From contig JAUJOQ010000004.1 of NCBI GenBank assembly GCA_030447725.1, positions 227,231 through 291,230 of the forward strand: a DNA stretch of 64,000 nucleotides, in the 5' to 3' direction. Position 1 is the first letter of the stretch, and every line of letters starts with the position of its first letter. The stretch is from Thermoleophilaceae bacterium (GTDB lineage Bacteria > Actinomycetota > Thermoleophilia > Solirubrobacterales > Thermoleophilaceae). This document shows positions 1 through 9,204 of this stretch, one piece after another. The position numbers were made by a program, and so were the translations under genes. The notes under the pieces were generated by a model. That model ran no database searches, was not told where the DNA came from, and saw nothing but the letters and a program-made list of their open reading frames with translations.

Positions 1-301
1 AGGGCAGGTCGCCGACCATCAGCGGCGTCTTGAGGCCGCGGCGCACCGCGGCAGCGAGCATCAGCATCTCGTCGACCGAGACCGGCACCGTGCTCGGGTA
101 GCCGAGCACCGTCATCGCCGCGGAATCTCCGACGAGGACCACGTCGACGCCGGCCTCCTCGGCCACACCGGCGCTCGGATAGTCGTAGGCGGTGACCATG
201 GCGATCGGCTCGCCGAGGGCCTTCTTCTCGCCCAGCGTGGAAAGAGTGACCGCCTTCCCCTTGGCGGCGGGGGCGGTGGCGACCTTCGGGCGCGCGCTCA
301 T
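1..301 (-). CDS. panB: 3-methyl-2-oxobutanoate hydroxymethyltransferase, partial (runs off left edge)
   Basis: Reverse-strand translation [80 protein letters not shown] matches PanB; adjacent to panD and panC. Confidence 0.9.
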   Translation of the reverse strand, partial: MSARPKVATAPAAKGKAVTLSTLGEKKALGEPIAMVTAYDYPSAGVAEEAGVDVVLVGDSAAMTVLGYPSTVPVSVDEMLMLAAAVRRGLKTPLMVGDLP

Positions 302-678
302 GACGCCAGCTCCACGAAGGAAGGCTCGACGGTGACGATGGAGTTCTCGGCGTTCACATGCACCACCGTGGGCTCGTAGGACTCGAGCTCCGCCTCTTCG
401 TAATCGGCGTAGGAGACCACGATCACCTTGTCGCCGGTGTGCACCAGGCGTGCGGCCGCTCCGTTGACCTGCATCTCGCCGGAGCCGCGACGGCCGGCGA
501 TCGTGTAGGTCTCGAAGCGCGCTCCGTTGTCGATGTCGAGCACGTGCACCTGCTCGTGCTCACGGATGTCCGCGGCCTCGAGCAGGTCGGCGTCGACGGT
601 GATGGATCCGACGTAGTTGAGATCGCTGCCGGTGAGCGTGGCCCGGTGGATCTTGGACTTGAGCATCGTGCGTCTCAT
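298..678 (-). CDS. panD: aspartate 1-decarboxylase
   Basis: [34 protein letters not shown]... includes the conserved YVGSIT processing site; start at 678 or 666; overlaps panB by 4 nt. Confidence 0.92.
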   Translation of the reverse strand: MRRTMLKSKIHRATLTGSDLNYVGSITVDADLLEAADIREHEQVHVLDIDNGARFETYTIAGRRGSGEMQVNGAAARLVHTGDKVIVVSYADYEEAELESYEPTVVHVNAENSIVTVEPSFVELAS

Positions 679-1532
679 GGTGTCTCTCCTAGGACCTTGT
701 TGTCGATCAGCCGGGTCCGGCCCACCCGCGCCGCGACCGCGAGGACAGTCGAGCCGTTCACCTGCTCGACGGGGGCAAGATCGGTGGCGGAGCGCAGCTC
801 GAGGTACTCGGGTTCGACATCCGAGCTGTCGAACTCTGCCCGTGCCGCCGCCAGCACGACGGACGCGTCGCGCTCGCCGCGCGCCACCACGGCGTCTGCG
901 GCCTCGAGCGCCCCGTGCAGCGCGAGAGCGCGGCGACGTTCCTCGTCGCTCAGGTAGGCATTGCGCGAGCTCATGGCGAGGCCGTCGGACTCGCGCACCG
1001 TCGGGCACACCTCGATGCGCACCGGGATGTCCAGGTCCCGAACCATGCGCCCGATCACCACGCTCTGCTGGGCGTCCTTCTGGCCGAAGTAGGCCACGTC
1101 GGGCGCGACCATGTTGAAGAGCTTGGCCACGACCGTGGTGACGCCGTCGAAGTGGTCGGGCCCACGGCGATCGGGGGCGCCGCAGAGCACGCCGGAGAGT
1201 CCCCGTACCCGCACGACGACGTCGAACCCTTCGGGATAGACCTCAGAGGTGGGTGGCGCGAAGAGCAAGTCGACGCCCTCCGCTTCGGCGAGCGCCGCGT
1301 CGCGCGCCTCGTCGCGGGGGTAGGTGTCGAGGTCCTCCCCAGGACCGAACTGCGTGGGGTTCACGAACAGGGAGACCACGACGACAGAGCAGTCCTCGCG
1401 CGCCCGGCGCATGAGGGACAGATGGCCTTCGTGAAAGGAGCCCATCGTGGGCACCAGGCCGATGCGGCGGCCCGCCCGGCGGGGCTCGGCCAGCTCCGCC
1501 CGCAGCTCGGCGACGGTGCGCACGGTCTTCAC
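675..1532 (-). CDS. panC: pantoate--beta-alanine ligase
   Basis: GTG start; [57 protein letters not shown] motifs. Confidence 0.93.
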   Translation of the reverse strand: MKTVRTVAELRAELAEPRRAGRRIGLVPTMGSFHEGHLSLMRRAREDCSVVVVSLFVNPTQFGPGEDLDTYPRDEARDAALAEAEGVDLLFAPPTSEVYPEGFDVVVRVRGLSGVLCGAPDRRGPDHFDGVTTVVAKLFNMVAPDVAYFGQKDAQQSVVIGRMVRDLDIPVRIEVCPTVRESDGLAMSSRNAYLSDEERRRALALHGALEAADAVVARGERDASVVLAAARAEFDSSDVEPEYLELRSATDLAPVEQVNGSTVLAVAARVGRTRLIDNKVLGETP

Positions 1533-2368
1533 AGCAGCGCCTCGCGACCGGAGAGGGCCCGGGTCCGGGCCACCAGCTCGTCGAACAGCGCCAGGCTGTG
1601 AGGCGCGATCTCGGCCACGGCCTCGCGCTGGCGGTCCACGGTGGCGTCGTCGCCCCGAGCGACCGGTCCCGTGAGGGCGCCCTCGGGGCCGAGCGCCGCC
1701 CAGTTCTCCACGGTGCTGCGCACGAGCGGCGCGAGCAGCGCGCGGGCCTCCGCGGGCTCGATGCCGGCCCCGCCCGCGACCTCCTCGGCGGTGGCCTCGA
1801 GGGCCACCAGGAAGTTCGAGGCGATCGAGGCGGCCGCGTGGTAGGCCGGCCGGTCGTCGTCGGCGATCTCGAACGGCCGCATTCCGAGGCGGTGCGCAAG
1901 CGCGGAGGCGAACTCCAGCGCGGCGGGCGTCTCGCCCGCCACGGCGCACCCAACGCCGGCGAAGCGCTCCAGGGCTCGCTCGGCCGGCTTTGGGAGAGCT
2001 TCTGCATGACCAGCGTGGACAACCTCGCCGACGCTCCCCGAGGTGAATGTCTGCAGCGGATGCAGGCCGAAGGCCGTGGCGCGGGCGGCGGTCAGGGCCG
2101 TGAGCGGCGTGGCGCCGCTGGTGTGGCCGACCAGGGGCACGAGCCCGGCCACCGCGGCCGCGGCCGCCGGGATTTCGGCGTCGGGCACGCACAGCAGGAC
2201 GGCATCGGCGCCCGCGGGCGGCTCCTTGTGATCGAGCGGACCGTGGACCTGCACCCCCGACCCACGCAGTGCGGTGCACAGGGCCGTGCCGAGGCGCCCA
2301 CGGCCGACCACGGCGACTCTCGCGCGCGAGGGCACAGGGGAAAGGGAGTCTGTTCGGTTGGGTGCCAT
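1529..2368 (-). CDS. Rossmann-like/DUF2520 domain oxidoreductase-like protein
   Basis: ARVAVVGRGRLGTALCTALRGSG nucleotide-binding motif; GLHPLQTFTSG and C-terminal DUF2520-like region; located directly upstream of panC. Confidence 0.75.
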   Translation of the reverse strand: MAPNRTDSLSPVPSRARVAVVGRGRLGTALCTALRGSGVQVHGPLDHKEPPAGADAVLLCVPDAEIPAAAAAVAGLVPLVGHTSGATPLTALTAARATAFGLHPLQTFTSGSVGEVVHAGHAEALPKPAERALERFAGVGCAVAGETPAALEFASALAHRLGMRPFEIADDDRPAYHAAASIASNFLVALEATAEEVAGGAGIEPAEARALLAPLVRSTVENWAALGPEGALTGPVARGDDATVDRQREAVAEIAPHSLALFDELVARTRALSGREALL

Positions 2369-2533
2369 ATCCGTTCCAGTTCCCGGCGTGCGGGATACCG
2401 TTCGGTCTGGTCTCCTGCAGTCCACTCCCAAGGTCGGGTAGCAGCCGCACCACAGAGGATACCGCTACCTCGGACTTTTCCCCACCGCACCCGCGCCAAC
2501 CCGCCGCCCGGCGCGCCTAGGCTGCCGTGAACG

Positions 2534-3175
2534 ATGGGCCGCCCTGCCGCAGAGCGACGCCAGGATCTCGTATCGCTGTACCGCGAGGCCCAGGCCTGCA
2601 CCCGCTGCCCCCTGCACTTGACCCGCACCCAGGTGGTGTTCGGCGCGGGCAACGCGGACGCCGACCTGATGTTCGTGGGCGAGGCGCCCGGCGTCAACGA
2701 GGACGCCCAGGGCGTCCCGTTCGTGGGGCGGGCGGGCAAGCTCCTGGAAGAGCTGCTGGTGGACAACGGCCTGAGCCGGTCCGATGTCTTCATCACGAAC
2801 GTCCTCAAGTCGAGGCCCCCGGGCAACCGCGATCCGCAGCCGTCGGAGATCGACGCCTGCCGGCCGTACCTCGGGCGCCAGGTAGCCCTGATCGAGCCGC
2901 GCTTGATCTGCACGCTCGGCAACTTCGCCACCAAGCTCCTGAGCGGGTCCCCGCGCGGGATCACGCAGGTGCACGGCGAGCCCCGGCGCCGCGAGATCGG
3001 CGGCCGCTCGGTGCTCCTCTACCCGTTGTTTCACCCTGCGGCGGCCCTGCGCACGCCAAAGGTGAAGGAGCAGCTGGCGCGGGACTTCGCGCGGCTGCCC
3101 GCGCTGCTGGCCGAAAGCGCGCCTGTGCCGGTAGAGACGGCATCGGCCGCCGAGCAGCTGGGCCTGCTGGACTGA
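2534..3175 (+). CDS. uracil-DNA glycosylase (family 4-type)
   Basis: ACTRCPLHLTRTQVVFGAGNADADLMFVGEAPGVNEDAQGVPFVGRAGKLLEELL; KSRPPGNRDPQPSEIDACRPYL. Confidence 0.9.
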   Translation: MGRPAAERRQDLVSLYREAQACTRCPLHLTRTQVVFGAGNADADLMFVGEAPGVNEDAQGVPFVGRAGKLLEELLVDNGLSRSDVFITNVLKSRPPGNRDPQPSEIDACRPYLGRQVALIEPRLICTLGNFATKLLSGSPRGITQVHGEPRRREIGGRSVLLYPLFHPAAALRTPKVKEQLARDFARLPALLAESAPVPVETASAAEQLGLLD

Positions 3176-3194
3176 TCCCCGCCACACTTCGGGT

Positions 3195-3605
3195 GTGGCC
3201 GTCGAGACGTCCAGCTCGGAGGAGACCGCCGCCGCCGGCGCGGAGCTGGCCGGCCGGCTTCAGCCGGGCGACGTGGTCCTCGTGAGCGGGGACCTCGGCA
3301 GCGGCAAGACCACCTTCGTGCGTGGCGCGTGCCGGGCGCTCGGTGTCGACGGTCCGGTGACAAGCCCCACCTTCACGATCGGCACGCTGCTCGCCGGCCG
3401 CGTCGAGGTGGCCCACCTCGACCTCTACCGCCTCGGCTCGCTCGCCGGCGAGGACGCCGCGCTGCTCGAGGACTATCTGACCCCCGAGCGGATCGGATTC
3501 GTGGAGTGGCCTGCCGTGGGCGAGCCGGCCATTGCGCGGGTGGTCGCGCGAGTACGGATCGAGCACGTGACAGAGGAACGGCGCCGTATCGAGATCACGC
3601 GATGA
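3195..3605 (+). CDS. tsaE: tRNA t6A biosynthesis ATPase TsaE
   Basis: GDLGSGKTTFVRG Walker A, SPTFTI, HLDLYRL; followed by tsaB, rimI and tsaD. Confidence 0.92.
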   Translation: MAVETSSSEETAAAGAELAGRLQPGDVVLVSGDLGSGKTTFVRGACRALGVDGPVTSPTFTIGTLLAGRVEVAHLDLYRLGSLAGEDAALLEDYLTPERIGFVEWPAVGEPAIARVVARVRIEHVTEERRRIEITR

Positions 3606-4273
3606 ACATCCTCGGGATCGACACCTCGACGGCGGTCAGCGCGGCGTGTGTGCTGCGAGGCGACGGCCAAGCCTTCGGGGTGGAGCCGCCGCCGGCGGCC
3701 TTGGAAAGAGGTCCGGCTCATTCGCGGGAGTTGATGCCCGCGGTGGCGCACTGCCTGGAGGAGGCCGGCCTGGACTACCGCGATCTCGATGTGGTGGCGG
3801 TGGGAGCGGGTCCCGGCGCCTTCACCGGCCTGCGCATCGGGGTGGCCACCGCCCGCGCTCTGGCGCGGGCGCACGACGCCGAGCTGCGCGCCGTGTCCTC
3901 GCTCGCCGCTCTGGCGCTGTACGTCGAGGAGCCGGTGGTCCTGCCGCTGATCGACGCCCGCCGCGGCGAGCTGTTCGCCGCGCTCTACGAAGATGGGCGG
4001 CGGACGATGGAGCCTTTCGCCGCTGCGCCTGAGGATGTGGCAGCCAGGGTGGCGGCGACCGCCAGGGACCCACTGGCTGTCGGAGACGGCTCGGTACGAT
4101 TCAGGGAAGTCCTGGAAAGGGCGGGCATCCGTGTGGCAGCCCCCGGGTCGCCGACCCATGTGGTGCGAGGGTTGTCGGTGTGCCGGCTGGGCTCCACCGC
4201 GTCACCCGGACACCCCGACGCCGCTCTCCCCGACTACCTCAGGCTCCCCGACGCCAAGCCCCTCCCAAGATGA
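3602..4273 (+). CDS. tsaB: tRNA t6A biosynthesis protein TsaB
   Basis: MNILGIDTSTAVSAACVL...HSRELMPAV...GPGAFTGLRIGVATARALA. Confidence 0.92.
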   Translation: MNILGIDTSTAVSAACVLRGDGQAFGVEPPPAALERGPAHSRELMPAVAHCLEEAGLDYRDLDVVAVGAGPGAFTGLRIGVATARALARAHDAELRAVSSLAALALYVEEPVVLPLIDARRGELFAALYEDGRRTMEPFAAAPEDVAARVAATARDPLAVGDGSVRFREVLERAGIRVAAPGSPTHVVRGLSVCRLGSTASPGHPDAALPDYLRLPDAKPLPR

Positions 4274-4770
4274 CCCCACCGCTCGAGATTCGCCGCCTCA
4301 CCTACGCGGACCTGCCGCAGGTCATCGCGGTGGAGCGCCGCGCCTTCGGCACCCCGTGGTCGCTGGCCATGTTCGTGCTCGAGCTTTCCAAGCCCTCCGG
4401 GATCTGCCTTGCCGCCGTACGCGACGGGCACATCGTCGGCTACCTGGTCTGCTCGCGATACGACGTGGTGTGGCACGTGATGAACGTCGCGGTGGACGAC
4501 CGGCTGCGCCGCGAAGGGGTCGCCACCGCCCTGATCGAGCGGCTGTTCGCGATCGCCGACGGACCGGGCGAGCGGTACACCCTCGAGGTGCGCACCTCCA
4601 ACGAAGCGGCGATCAAGCTCTACGAGCGCTTCGGGTTCAGGGCGGCCGGGCGGCGCCGGGGCTACTACCACGACAACCGCGAGGACGCCGTGATCATGTG
4701 GCGTACGTCCGAGGGCGAGGCGCCGGGAACCGCGTCGCCGCCTCAGAACCGGGCCGGCACGGCGCGATAG
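4270..4770 (+). CDS. rimI: ribosomal protein S18-alanine N-acetyltransferase (GNAT)
   Basis: IRRLTYADLPQVIAVERRAFGTPWS...VVWHVMNVAVDDRLRREGVATALIERLF; context tsaB-rimI-tsaD. Confidence 0.88.
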   Translation: MTPPLEIRRLTYADLPQVIAVERRAFGTPWSLAMFVLELSKPSGICLAAVRDGHIVGYLVCSRYDVVWHVMNVAVDDRLRREGVATALIERLFAIADGPGERYTLEVRTSNEAAIKLYERFGFRAAGRRRGYYHDNREDAVIMWRTSEGEAPGTASPPQNRAGTAR

Positions 4771-4773
4771 AGC

Positions 4774-5760
4774 GTGATCCTCGCGCTCGAGACGAGTTGC
4801 GACGACACCTGCGCTGGGGTCGTGGGCACGGATGGCGAGGTGCTCTCGAGCAGGGTGGCGTCCCAGGGGCTGCTGCACGCCCGCTACGGAGGGGTGGTTC
4901 CCGAGGTGGCCGCCCGGAGCCACCTGGAGGTGGTCGACGCGGTGGTCGACGACGCGCTCGAGTTGGCGGGCGCTGCGCTGGACGACGTGCGATCGGTGGC
5001 CGTGACCCACGGGCCCGGTCTGATCGGGGCGCTGCTGGTCGGGGTGTCGTGGGCCAAGGCGCTGGCGGCCGCTCGCGGACTGCCGCTGACGCCTGTCGAT
5101 CATCTCCACGGCCACGTGGTGGCCAGCACGCTGCGCCCCGAGCCGATCGAGGCGCCCTACCTGTGCCTGGTGGCAAGCGGGGGGCACACCTTCCTGGCGC
5201 GGGTCGACGATCCGCGCTCCTACACCGTGCTGGGGCAGACGCTGGACGACGCGGCCGGCGAGGCCTTCGACAAGGGCGGGCGGCTGCTGGGGCTCGGCTA
5301 TCCGGGCGGGCCCGAGGTCGATCGGCTGGCCCGGGACGGCGACCCCGAGGCCTTCGACTTCCCGCGGTCCGCCCCCGGGGAGCTGGACTTCAGCTTCAGC
5401 GGCCTCAAGACGGCCCTGCTCTACAAGATCCGGGACCTGGGAGATGCGGAGGCCGAGCTGCGCAAGCCCGATCTGGCCGCCTCCTATCAGTCCGCCATCA
5501 CCGCGGCGCTGTCAGCCCGGGTCGCGCGGGCGGTAGGCAGGGAGCGCCTTCAGCGGCTGGCGATCGGCGGCGGGGTGGCGGCCAACTCGGACCTGCGGGC
5601 GCGGCTCACCGAGCTGTGTGGCGCCCTCGGCGTGCAACTTTGGGCGCCGCCGCCGAGCCTGTGCACCGACAACGCGGCGATGATCGGGGCGGCGGCGCGC
5701 TTCACCGAGCCGATCGAGTACCCGCATTACCTGACCCTGGATGCGGCGGCACGGCTGTGA
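4774..5760 (+). CDS. tsaD: tRNA N6-adenosine threonylcarbamoyltransferase
   Basis: LALETSCDDTCAGVV, HLHGHVVAS metal ligands, ASGGHTFLARV. Confidence 0.95.
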   Translation: MILALETSCDDTCAGVVGTDGEVLSSRVASQGLLHARYGGVVPEVAARSHLEVVDAVVDDALELAGAALDDVRSVAVTHGPGLIGALLVGVSWAKALAAARGLPLTPVDHLHGHVVASTLRPEPIEAPYLCLVASGGHTFLARVDDPRSYTVLGQTLDDAAGEAFDKGGRLLGLGYPGGPEVDRLARDGDPEAFDFPRSAPGELDFSFSGLKTALLYKIRDLGDAEAELRKPDLAASYQSAITAALSARVARAVGRERLQRLAIGGGVAANSDLRARLTELCGALGVQLWAPPPSLCTDNAAMIGAAARFTEPIEYPHYLTLDAAARL

Positions 5761-5999
5761 AGCTCACTCTCTACGGCAAGGCCGGCTGCTGTTTGTGCGA
5801 CGAGGCCAGGGCGGCGGTCGCCGAGGTCCGCGAGGACGTCTCGTTCGACCTCGAAGAGGTGGATGTATCGCTCGACCCGCGTTTGAATCGCGAGTACGGG
5901 GAGCGGATCCCGGTGATAGACGTCAACGGTGAGGAGGCCTTCGAGCTCGGCGTGGACGCCGCCGCCCTCCGAAAGCTGCTCGATACAGTGCAGACGTGA
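5757..5999 (+). CDS. glutaredoxin-like (DUF836) protein
   Basis: MKLTLYGKAGCCLCDEARAAVAEV...IPVIDVNGEEAFELGVD: thioredoxin fold with CCLC motif. Confidence 0.8.
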   Translation: MKLTLYGKAGCCLCDEARAAVAEVREDVSFDLEEVDVSLDPRLNREYGERIPVIDVNGEEAFELGVDAAALRKLLDTVQT

Positions 6000-6667
6000 A
6001 CCCGGTCGACCGCCTGAGGCCCCAGGGCCCACTGGAGCAGGCCCCTCCGGAAAGGCTGTCGATAGGGGTGGCGGCGCGGCTCGCACGCTATCTCCAGGTG
6101 CTCACCCAGGCCAGGAAGATGGGCAAGGAGACGATCTCCTCGCAGGAGCTGGCCGACTACACCCACGTCAACTCGACGCAGATCCGCCGTGATCTGTCGG
6201 GCTTCGGCAAGTTCGGCAAGCGGGGCGTGGGCTACAACGTCGACTCGCTGGTCTCGCAGATCCGCAAGATCCTGCGCACGGCTGGTCAGCACAACATCGC
6301 GCTGTTCGGCGCCGGCCACCTCGGCAAGGCGATCGCCGGCTCGGACGTCTTCGCCGACCATGGCTTTCAGGTGGTTGCGCTGTTCGACATCGACCCGGAG
6401 AAGGTGGGCAAGAGGGTCTCCGACCAGCTCGAGGTGCGCCCGTTCGAGGACTTCCGGAAGGTCGCTCAGCAGGAGGAGATCGTGGTTGGGGTGCTCGCCG
6501 TTCCCCCGGACGCGGCTCAGGAGGTGGCCGACGAGCTGGTTGCCAACGGCGTGAGGATCATCTTCAACTACACCGAGGCGTTGCTCGGTGTGCCGCCGGG
6601 AGTCACCGTGCACACCTCGAGCCCCGCGGTGGACCTGCTCTACGCGCTGTACTTCTACCTCGCCTAG
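5996..6667 (+). CDS. rex: redox-sensing transcriptional repressor Rex
   Basis: ISSQELADYTHVNSTQIRRDLSGFGKFGKRGVGYNVDSL; ALFGAGHLGKAIAG NAD-binding motif. Confidence 0.95.
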   Translation: MNPVDRLRPQGPLEQAPPERLSIGVAARLARYLQVLTQARKMGKETISSQELADYTHVNSTQIRRDLSGFGKFGKRGVGYNVDSLVSQIRKILRTAGQHNIALFGAGHLGKAIAGSDVFADHGFQVVALFDIDPEKVGKRVSDQLEVRPFEDFRKVAQQEEIVVGVLAVPPDAAQEVADELVANGVRIIFNYTEALLGVPPGVTVHTSSPAVDLLYALYFYLA

Positions 6668-6677
6668 TGTCCGGCTG

Positions 6678-7826
6678 ATGCTCGACATGCTGCGGGCGCG
6701 CGAGGTCTTCGAAGCCTCGGAGGACTTCACCGTCGGGCTCGAGGAGGAGTTCGGCATCCTCGATCCCGGCACGCTCGCACTCGCCCACCGCTTCGAGGCG
6801 CTGCGCGACGCCGCGGAGGCCGAGGACGAGGTGCTGGCGGAATCGGTGGCCGGCGAGCTGATCGAGTCCGAGATCGAGATCCGCTCGGGCCGAGGGGCCG
6901 GCTTCGCCGATGCGGTAGCCCGCCAGGCCGAGCACCGCACCCGGCTCTTCCGCCTGGCCTCCGGCCACGGGGCGCTGCTGTCGGCCACCGGCACGCACCC
7001 CTTCAGCACCTGGCAGGAGCAGCGGGTGATCGACACGGAGCACTACCGCCGTGTGGAGAAAGGCCTGCAGTACGTGGCATGGCGCAACAACACCTTCAGC
7101 CTGCACGTGCACGTGGGCATCCGGAGCGCCGACCGCGCCATCGCGGTGTGTGACCGGCTTCGCCCGGTCCTTCCCGAGCTCCTCGCGCTCTCGGCCAACT
7201 CCGTGTTCCTGGACGGCCGCGACTCCGGACTGCAGTCCGCCCGCAGCCAGATCTTCACCAAGAGCTTCCCGCGATGCGGGATTCCCGACGCCTTCGGCGC
7301 GTTCGCCGAGTACGCGGACTATGTCGACCTCCTGGTGCGCACGCATTCGATCGTGGAGCACACCCAGCTGTGGTGGAGCGTGCGCCCCCACCACTCCTTC
7401 GGCACTGTGGAGATCCGGATCTGCGATGCCCAGTCGACAGCCGAGGAATCGACGGCGCTCGCCGGGATGATCGTGGCCTGCACCGCGCAGTCGGCGCTCG
7501 ACCACGACGAAGGCGTGCCCTTCGAGCACCCCTCCCGGCGGCTCGTCGAAGAGAACTTCTGGCGGGCCATTCGGTACGGGCTCGACGGCAGGCTGATCGA
7601 CCTCGAGCGCGGCGAGGAGTTCCCCGCGCAGGCCGTGAACGACCGCCTGCTGGCCTGGACGGCGCCGGCACGCGCGATGCTCTCCCTCGACGTGAGCCTG
7701 CCCGCCGAGAACGGAGCGCAGCGCCAGCGGCGGGCTCTGGCCGGCGGCGCGTCGATCGAAGAGGTGTTCGCCGCGGAGGTGTCCGCGACCCAGCACACGT
7801 ATGCTGGTCCCAGGGTGACGCATTGA
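6678..7826 (+). CDS. carboxylate-amine ligase / glutamate-cysteine ligase type 2 (YbdK-like)
   Basis: TVGLEEEFGILDPGTL; GHGALLSATGTHPFS; WWSVRPHHSFGTVEIRICDAQ. Confidence 0.88.
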   Translation: MLDMLRAREVFEASEDFTVGLEEEFGILDPGTLALAHRFEALRDAAEAEDEVLAESVAGELIESEIEIRSGRGAGFADAVARQAEHRTRLFRLASGHGALLSATGTHPFSTWQEQRVIDTEHYRRVEKGLQYVAWRNNTFSLHVHVGIRSADRAIAVCDRLRPVLPELLALSANSVFLDGRDSGLQSARSQIFTKSFPRCGIPDAFGAFAEYADYVDLLVRTHSIVEHTQLWWSVRPHHSFGTVEIRICDAQSTAEESTALAGMIVACTAQSALDHDEGVPFEHPSRRLVEENFWRAIRYGLDGRLIDLERGEEFPAQAVNDRLLAWTAPARAMLSLDVSLPAENGAQRQRRALAGGASIEEVFAAEVSATQHTYAGPRVTH

Positions 7827-8275
7827 TGCACGACGAGACCGCAGAGCCGACCGAGGAGGAGCTGCGCGCAGCGCTCGAAGAGCAGATGCGCCACATCCGC
7901 GTGGAGGATGTGATCCTCCAGACGGTGGCCACGCTGGTCAACCTGGCCGCCCGCAGGCTCGGCCTGGCTACGGCGCCGGGAGAGGATCCGAGCGAGGAGC
8001 GCGACATCGAGCAGGCCCGACTGGCGATCGAAGCCGTGCGCGCGCTCGTGCCGCTGAGCCCTCCGGAGCAGGTCGAGCCGGTCCGTCAGGCGCTCACTCA
8101 GCTGCAGATGGCGTTTGCGCGCGAGACGCAGGCCGCCGGCGGCCCACAGCCGCCCGCCGAGCCTGTCCCGCCCGGCGCCCCTGATCCCGCCGCGAGCCGG
8201 GCCCAGGGCCCCGGCGCGGCGGAAGACGAACGCGCCAAGGCCCGCTCGAAGATCTGGACGCCGCCGGGCAGTTGA
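7826..8275 (+). CDS. conserved hypothetical, DUF1844-like
   Basis: VEDVILQTVATLVNLAARRLGL...DIEQARLAIEAVRALV; ATGA coupling to upstream gene. Confidence 0.6.
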   Translation: MHDETAEPTEEELRAALEEQMRHIRVEDVILQTVATLVNLAARRLGLATAPGEDPSEERDIEQARLAIEAVRALVPLSPPEQVEPVRQALTQLQMAFARETQAAGGPQPPAEPVPPGAPDPAASRAQGPGAAEDERAKARSKIWTPPGS

Positions 8276-9081
8276 GCGGGCAGTCGAGGGACGTCGTCGG
8301 AATCTTCGGCGGCTCGGGCTTCTACCGCTTCCTCGACGATGTCGAGGAAGTCGCCGTCGACACGCCCTACGGTCCGCCGTCGGCGCGTGTTCGCATGGGT
8401 GAGATCGAGGGGACGCCGGTGGCGTTCATGCCCCGCCACGGCGACGAGCACGCGCTGCCCCCGCACCGGATCAACTACCGGGCAAACGTCTGGGCCATGA
8501 AGCAGGTTGGCGTGACCCGGGTGGTAGGTCCGTCGGCCTGCGGGGCGCTCAAGGCCGAGCTCGAGCCCGGCACGTTCGTGCTCTGCGACCAGTTCGTGGA
8601 CCGCACGCGGGGGCGTGAGGACACCTTCTACGACGGGCCGCAGACCACCCATGTGTCCGCCGCAGATCCCTACTGCGCCGATCTTCGCCGCACGCTGGCC
8701 GAGACCGCCCGCGAGCTCGACATCCCGGTCGTCGAGGGCGGGACCGTGGTGGTGATCCAGGGCCCCCGTTTCTCGACGCGCGCGGAATCGCGGTGGTTCG
8801 CCACGGCCGGGTGGGACGTGGTAAACATGACCCAGTACCCGGAGGCGTGGCTGGCCCGCGAGCTCGAGCTCTGCTACGCCAACGTCTCGCTGGTCACCGA
8901 CTACGACGTCGGGTTGGAAGGACTCCCGGACGTGCCCGCGGTCTCCGCGGAGGCGGCGTTCGCCGTGTTCTCCGAGAACCTCGATAGACTTCGTGCGCTT
9001 TTGTTCCGGGCGGTGCCGAAGGTGGGGCCTCAGCTGGACGACTCATGCGCAACGGCTCTGTCGAGCGCGATCGTCCACTAG
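8272..9081 (+). CDS. mtnP: S-methyl-5'-thioadenosine phosphorylase
   Basis: VGIFGGSGFYRF...FMPRHGDEHALPPHRINYRANVWAMK...VVNMTQYPEAWLARELELCYANVSLVTDYDVG. Confidence 0.93.
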   Translation: MSGQSRDVVGIFGGSGFYRFLDDVEEVAVDTPYGPPSARVRMGEIEGTPVAFMPRHGDEHALPPHRINYRANVWAMKQVGVTRVVGPSACGALKAELEPGTFVLCDQFVDRTRGREDTFYDGPQTTHVSAADPYCADLRRTLAETARELDIPVVEGGTVVVIQGPRFSTRAESRWFATAGWDVVNMTQYPEAWLARELELCYANVSLVTDYDVGLEGLPDVPAVSAEAAFAVFSENLDRLRALLFRAVPKVGPQLDDSCATALSSAIVH

Positions 9082-9107
9082 GCGCTTTCAGCAGCGCGAT
9101 CGTCTCG

Positions 9108-9176
9108 GGGAGGAGCGCAGCCGGAACGTTGTTCCGGCGAGCACCGCACCGGAGATTCTCCGGTGAGCACCGCAGC
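9108..9176 (-). repeat. Isolated copy of the GGTGCTCGCCGGAAC-N-GTTCCGGCTGCGCTCCTC intergenic repeat
   Basis: Reverse complement GGTGCTCACCGGAGAATCTCCGGTGCGGTGCTCGCCGGAACAACGTTCCGGCTGCGCTCCTC matches units at 15.44-15.69 kb. Confidence 0.75.
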
Positions 9177-9204
9177 ATCCACTAACAACCGGAGGACCTT
9201 CCCC

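Noticed and set aside
1-9081. Tightly packed pan, tsa and rex genes with 4-nt overlaps
   Set aside because: Ordinary translational coupling in conserved housekeeping operons; not novel.
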